Both the position numbers and the translations under genes were made by a program. Below are positions 1-5,408 of a stretch of DNA of 5,408 nucleotides, piece by piece (positions within the stretch are counted from its first letter, which is position 1; each line of letters begins with the position of its first letter). The DNA lies in assembly GCA_016649455.1 (NCBI GenBank), contig JAENXO010000208.1, positions 1 to 5,408 of the forward strand, given 5' to 3'. The DNA comes from Gemmatimonadota bacterium (GTDB taxonomy: Bacteria > Gemmatimonadota > Gemmatimonadetes > Palauibacterales > Palauibacteraceae). The notes under the pieces were generated by a model. It was not told where the DNA came from, did no database searches, and worked only from the letters and a program-made list of their open reading frames with translations.

Positions 1-104
1 ACGAAGACCGGTGGCAGATCGTCGAATACGTCCGGGAGCTGCAGACTCGCTCGGCGGGCGGCGCGCCCACCGGGTCCAACGATACGCAGGCCGGCAATGA
101 GTGA
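1..104 (+). CDS. actE: Mono-haem cytochrome c subunit of Alternative Complex III, C-terminal end (probable ActE)
   Basis: Only the last 33 residues are visible (codons from base 3, stop TGA at 102-104); the 5' part lies outside the window. The visible end begins EDRWQIVEYVRELQ. This is the usual C-terminal helix of small class I cytochromes c, with the Trp and the IVxYVRxLQ pattern, and is followed by a short Gly/Ser/Thr-rich tail. The haem-binding CxxCH motif is not in view. The reading frame overlaps the next start codon by 8 bases, so the two genes are almost certainly cotranscribed and translationally coupled. In the established order of ACIII operons (actA-B-C-D-E-F), a mono-haem cytochrome sits immediately before the NrfD-like ActF, which supports calling this ActE, an exported haem subunit that passes electrons from the complex towards oxidases. 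The identity rests on this short tail and on context; another c-type cytochrome is possible. Confidence 0.7.
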   Translation, partial: EDRWQIVEYVRELQTRSAGGAPTGSNDTQAGNE

Positions 105-1389
105 CGAGCACAACTTGAGCGCGCATACATCGACTGTCACGCCCGAACGGGCGTTGAGCACGGTGCACGGAAGGATCAGCGGCCTCGCGGCGGGACTGTG
201 GCTCGGCGCGGTCGCGGTGGGAATCGTCGGGTTCTTCTTCGCGTTGAGAACCGACCCCCAGCGTGCGTGGATGTCCGTGTGGTCGAACTTCCTGTTCTGG
301 ACCGCTCTCGCGCAGGCGGGCGTCATCTTCGGCGCCGTGCTGGTCATCGCCAAGGGCCACTGGGGCAAGCCGTTCCGTCGGGTCGCCGAAGCGACGGGAG
401 CATTCCTCCCGTTCTCGCTGCTCGTGTTCGCGGGCATGTACTTCGGGGCGTCATACATCTTCCCGTGGATGAAGCCTGGTTTCGAGGGCCACATCAACCG
501 GACCTGGCTCACGCACGACGGCGTATTCGTGCGCAACGGAATCCTGCTCGCGATCCTGTTCGCGATGAGCTGGTGGTTCCTGCGCCTGTCGCTCCGGCCT
601 GACGCCCCGCTCATCGCGAGCAAGCAGACGGGCTGGAGGAAGAGCCTGCTCGAGCACATCGGTCGCGGCTGGCGGGGCGACGAGGAAGAGGCCGAGCGTT
701 CACGCCGCGCACTTTCGTGGCTGGCCCCGGTGCTGATCGGGCTGTGGGTTCTCGTGTTCAGCTTCCTGTCGTTCGATCTCACGATGTCGCTGATGCCGAG
801 CTTCATGAGCGTGATCTGGGGCGCCCTGTACTTCGTCGGCGGCTGGCTCTGCCTGCTCGCTCTCGTCGCGTTCCTGTCGCACCGCTACAAGGAGCACTAC
901 AGCCTCGAGGACATCTGGGGGAAGTGGGAGTATCACGATCTCGGCAAGCTGATGTTCGCCTTCGTGATCTTCTGGAGCTACCTGTGGTTCTCGCAGTTCC
1001 TGCCGATCTGGTACGGGAATATCGGGCGTGAGACGCAGTTCTTCGAGCTGCGAACCGAGAACGGGTTCGGTCCGTTCCTGTGGGCCCAGATGGCGCTGAT
1101 CTTCTTCATTCCGTTCGCGCTGCTCCTGTGGCGCCGGCCGAAGATGCGCTCCCGTCACCTGGCGATCGTCGGGATGGTGATCCTGGTCGGATTCTGGCTC
1201 GAGCGCTGGATGCAGGTCGTGCCCTCGGTGTGGACGGGCGACGGGATTCCGCTGGGGTGGCCCGAGATCGCGATCACGCTCGGCTTCCTCGGATTGTTCG
1301 GTCTCAGCTACTCCCTGTATGCGAGCCTGACGGCCAAGATTCCGGTGAGCGAGGCCCTGATCGTCGGCGAGAGGTCGCGCGGACCCTGA
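97..1389 (+). CDS. actF: Alternative Complex III membrane subunit ActF (NrfD/PsrC-like quinol:cytochrome c oxidoreductase subunit)
   Basis: A 430-residue integral membrane protein, complete, ATG start. A weak Shine-Dalgarno-like GCAGG (86-90) lies 6 bases upstream, and the start overlaps the end of the preceding cytochrome gene, which supports this start. About ten hydrophobic segments can be seen, roughly at residues 29-50, 66-86, 101-122, 144-163, 207-228, 236-260, 282-305, 326-345, 353-374 and 388-411. A charged cytoplasmic-type loop rich in Glu and Arg lies near 175-205. The stretch YHDLGKLMFAF at 279-289, followed by WFSQFLPIWYGNI at 297-309, is typical of the NrfD-like ActC/ActF subunits. 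The length and the position after a mono-haem cytochrome fit ActF better than ActC, which would stand next to the iron-sulphur subunit ActB. ACIII oxidises menaquinol and delivers electrons to cytochrome c or directly to an oxidase; ActF is one of its two NrfD-like bundles and has been proposed to take part in proton translocation. The protein shows no truncation. Confidence 0.88.
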   Translation: MSDEHNLSAHTSTVTPERALSTVHGRISGLAAGLWLGAVAVGIVGFFFALRTDPQRAWMSVWSNFLFWTALAQAGVIFGAVLVIAKGHWGKPFRRVAEATGAFLPFSLLVFAGMYFGASYIFPWMKPGFEGHINRTWLTHDGVFVRNGILLAILFAMSWWFLRLSLRPDAPLIASKQTGWRKSLLEHIGRGWRGDEEEAERSRRALSWLAPVLIGLWVLVFSFLSFDLTMSLMPSFMSVIWGALYFVGGWLCLLALVAFLSHRYKEHYSLEDIWGKWEYHDLGKLMFAFVIFWSYLWFSQFLPIWYGNIGRETQFFELRTENGFGPFLWAQMALIFFIPFALLLWRRPKMRSRHLAIVGMVILVGFWLERWMQVVPSVWTGDGIPLGWPEIAITLGFLGLFGLSYSLYASLTAKIPVSEALIVGERSRGP

Positions 1390-1409
1390 TGACCAAGTCG
1401 GTCGCGTGA
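1387..1409 (+). other. Micro-ORF bridge (MTKSVA) linking actF to the next gene
   Basis: The actF stop TGA (1387-1389) shares one base with an ATG (1389-1391) in the TGATG arrangement typical of coupled bacterial genes. That ATG opens only six codons, MTKSVA, before TGA at 1407-1409. This second stop overlaps the GTG at 1406-1408 that begins the next long frame, forming a GTGA junction. The next gene has no visible Shine-Dalgarno sequence, so ribosomes could reach it by two successive re-initiations. Alternatively, the ATG may be the true start of the next gene, separated from it by a sequencing or natural frameshift between about 1392 and 1409. The overlaps are seen directly; their function is inferred and may be chance. 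Confidence 0.35.
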
Positions 1410-2167
1410 CCGAGCCGGAGCCAGGCGGACTCACCGGGATTGCCTCCAGTCCGGCAGATTCCTCCAGCCTCGTGTCGGATGTGGCGGGGTTCGTCTTCCG
1501 CCGGCCGGAAGTCTCCACGCACGTCGCGGTCGAGTCCGATTCCTGGCGCGAAGACTACACACTCCGAATCGCCCAGCGTACGGGCGTAGACGTTTCGGTG
1601 TACTCCATCCTCAATATCCACCGGATCGGAATCGACGCGCCCGTGGAGGTCGTATTCGAGGAAGTCGAGCGGTGGAACGGCGGCTCCTACTGCTGGCCGG
1701 ACCACATTGCGAGGATCGAAGAGATCCCCGACGAGCAGGACGGATTCAGGGTCATATTCCTGGGGCAGACGAGGATCAGTCGCTGGCTCCGGAAGCGACT
1801 CGGACCGCGGTTCGGCATGCTGTTCCGGGCCACCGTGGCCGAGGCCCGGAGAGTCCCGAATGTTCAGGACGTCGATAATGCGCGGTTCTTCCTGTGGAAT
1901 TGCTCCGGAGGCTATCCGATCGGGATCTTCTCGATCTTCGTACGGTCGTCGATTCCGGAGCGGGGAGAGACCGAGTCGACACAGGTATTCTTCGCGGTCG
2001 GCTTCAATCCGTTCGGGCGGGCGTTCCTCGGAAGGATCAGACCGGTCCGCACGGCCTGGCAGTTCGTGCACGACAGCGTCACGTCGAACGTACTGAACCG
2101 GTTTAAACAACAGTGCGAAGACAGTTTCCGCGATCTGCAGCGGGGCATCGAACGGGAGACTGACTGA
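1406..2167 (+). CDS. SRPBCC/START-like protein of unknown ligand
   Basis: A 253-residue soluble protein; I do not recognise a named family with certainty. The only start in the open frame before the conserved-looking part is GTG 1406, without a clear ribosome binding site. Residues 1-27 are Ser/Pro/Gly-rich and probably disordered. From about residue 66 the pattern is that of a SRPBCC helix-grip fold. A first strand ends in IDAPVEVVFEEVERW (77-90), the usual strand followed by a helix in which the domain opens. Alternating strands follow at about 113-120, 138-146, 159-181 and 190-200. A C-terminal amphipathic helix (VTSNVLNRFKQQCEDSF, 225-241) would close the pocket. There is no signal peptide or membrane segment, so it should be cytoplasmic. 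Such proteins bind lipids, polyketides or other hydrophobic ligands or act as cyclases; no catalytic residue can be assigned. It lies 16 bases after actF and is probably cotranscribed with the act genes, but it is not a known ACIII subunit. The fold assignment is pattern recognition only. Confidence 0.6.
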   Translation: MTEPEPGGLTGIASSPADSSSLVSDVAGFVFRRPEVSTHVAVESDSWREDYTLRIAQRTGVDVSVYSILNIHRIGIDAPVEVVFEEVERWNGGSYCWPDHIARIEEIPDEQDGFRVIFLGQTRISRWLRKRLGPRFGMLFRATVAEARRVPNVQDVDNARFFLWNCSGGYPIGIFSIFVRSSIPERGETESTQVFFAVGFNPFGRAFLGRIRPVRTAWQFVHDSVTSNVLNRFKQQCEDSFRDLQRGIERETD

Positions 2168-2174
2168 GCCTGGC

Positions 2175-5078
<2,904 letters not shown>

Positions 5079-5094
5079 ACATCAGGACAGAGAA

Positions 5095-5119
5095 CCGGCC
5101 GTCGCCCTGCGGCGGCCGG
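5095..5119 (-). repeat. GC-rich inverted repeat in the sucA leader
   Basis: Arms at 5095-5104 (CCGGCCGTCG) and 5110-5119 (CGGCGGCCGG) pair over ten positions with one non-Watson-Crick position and a 5-base loop (CCCTG). Read as plus-strand RNA the odd pair is a G-U wobble; in the minus-strand transcript it is a C-A mismatch flanked by seven and two good pairs. It lies 16 bases before the GTG start of sucA. With the candidate promoter at 5124-5154, transcription would start at or just before its first base, which would put the hairpin at the 5' end of the mRNA. It could stabilise the message, affect translation or be an operator. On the minus strand it is followed by TTCTCTGTCCT, so a weak terminator cannot be excluded. 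Confidence 0.5.
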
Positions 5120-5123
5120 AGGT

Positions 5124-5154
5124 CAAAGGTAGGGGTTCTAACCGTCTGCACAAG
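5124..5154 (-). promoter_or_regulatory. sucA: Candidate sucA promoter of the Bacteroidota/FCB type
   Basis: On the minus strand, TACCTTTG (complement of 5124-5131) fits the TAnnTTTG -7 element described for Bacteroidota at every fixed position. CTTG (complement of 5151-5154) lies 19 bases upstream, where the TTG-containing -33 element is expected. The pair sits in the gap between the upstream gene and sucA, in the right orientation. A start of transcription near 5117-5120 is expected. The motif match is seen directly. That this organism uses such a sigma factor specificity is inferred; a sigma70-like reading (TTGTGC, 16 bases, TACCTT) is a weaker alternative on the same bases. Confidence 0.45.
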
Positions 5155-5156
5155 CA

Positions 5157-5189
5157 GGGTCCCGGGCTGCTAATTCCCGCCCGGAACCC
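5157..5189 (-). terminator. Inverted repeat across the stop codon of the upstream gene, possible terminator
   Basis: GGGT (5157-5160) pairs with ACCC (5186-5189) and CCGGGC (5162-5167) pairs with GCCCGG (5179-5184), with one C-A mismatch between the two blocks and an 11-base loop. The loop contains the TAG stop codon (5172-5170) of the minus-strand gene at the window edge. Downstream on the minus strand comes TGCTTGT, which is not a true T-tract. The position at the end of a gene and just before the sucA promoter suits a terminator, but the missing T-run makes this weak. It may equally be a chance repeat in GC-rich DNA. Confidence 0.3.
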
Positions 5190-5408
5190 GATCCGTCCGA
5201 AACACGGGATACACCTGGTCCTCATCGACTTTCAGCACCGCCCATGCCGCGAGACCGTCATCGGACAGGGGCTCGAGCAGCAGTGCCGCGAGGCGCCCGA
5301 GCGGTTGGTCGGTGGGAACGACGACCGTCTCCGCCGGCATTTCGCGCGTCATCTTCGTCCAGCTCCCGAACAGCGTGGCCGGGTTCCGGCGCTGATACTC
5401 GCGCTCGG
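5170..5408 (-). CDS. Unidentified protein, C-terminal part (5' end outside the window)
   Basis: An open minus-strand frame enters from the right edge and ends at TAG (5172-5170), giving 78 visible residues. An ATG at 5352 could start a 60-residue protein. The frame is also open and codon-like for the 18 codons before it (beginning EREYQRRNPATLF), with strong G/C preference at third positions, so the gene most likely begins beyond the window. I do not recognise a family. The visible part has a WTKMTREMP segment, a hydrophobic stretch LGRLAALLLEPL and an acidic stretch DEDQVYPVFRTD, and ends in VPGGN. It has no membrane segment, Cys or His cluster. It runs in the same direction as sucA, 91 bases ahead of the GTG start, but the candidate promoter and inverted repeats between them suggest separate transcription. 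Confidence 0.6.
   Translation of the reverse strand, partial: EREYQRRNPATLFGSWTKMTREMPAETVVVPTDQPLGRLAALLLEPLSDDGLAAWAVLKVDEDQVYPVFRTDRVPGGN

Noticed and set aside
700..1518. 272-codon minus-strand open frame antisense to actF
   Set aside because: The product is an improbable mix of Gln, Glu, Arg and Pro repeats, complementary to hydrophobic codons of the membrane protein.

Overview
The window is high-GC bacterial DNA, densely coded, with ordinary chromosomal metabolic genes. The end of a mono-haem cytochrome followed by an NrfD-like membrane subunit points to a menaquinol-oxidising bacterium that uses Alternative Complex III (ACIII). A candidate promoter of the TAnnTTTG type lies upstream of the 2-oxoglutarate dehydrogenase gene. 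Together with the high GC, this suggests the FCB group, perhaps Gemmatimonadota or Rhodothermota. The lineage is an inference, not something read directly from a marker gene.

Layout. Plus strand: 1-104 is the C-terminal end of a cytochrome c-type protein, most likely ActE. It overlaps the start of a complete 430-residue polytopic membrane protein at 97-1389, recognised as ActF. A 16-base gap then leads to a 253-residue protein at 1406-2167 that looks like a SRPBCC/START-fold protein of unknown ligand. Minus strand: 2175-5078 is a full-length E1 component of 2-oxoglutarate dehydrogenase (sucA), convergent with the plus-strand genes and only 7 bases away. Upstream of it, 5079-5169 is the only real intergenic region. 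It holds a candidate promoter and a strong GC-rich inverted repeat, and it overlaps one end of a second, weaker inverted repeat. At the right edge, 5170-5408 is the C-terminal part of an unidentified minus-strand gene.

How the genes relate. ActE and ActF are neighbours in the usual actABCDEF order and belong to the quinol:cytochrome c oxidoreductase that feeds electrons to terminal oxidases. The E1 enzyme commits 2-oxoglutarate to succinyl-CoA in the TCA cycle. The two units are both central energy metabolism but stand on opposite strands. No sucB follows sucA, and no cytochrome oxidase gene follows actF within the window.

I see no sign of a mobile element, CRISPR array, RNA gene, defence system or obviously new multi-gene system. 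The points most worth checking are the micro-ORF bridge between actF and the SRPBCC-like gene, the control region of sucA, and the two unidentified proteins.
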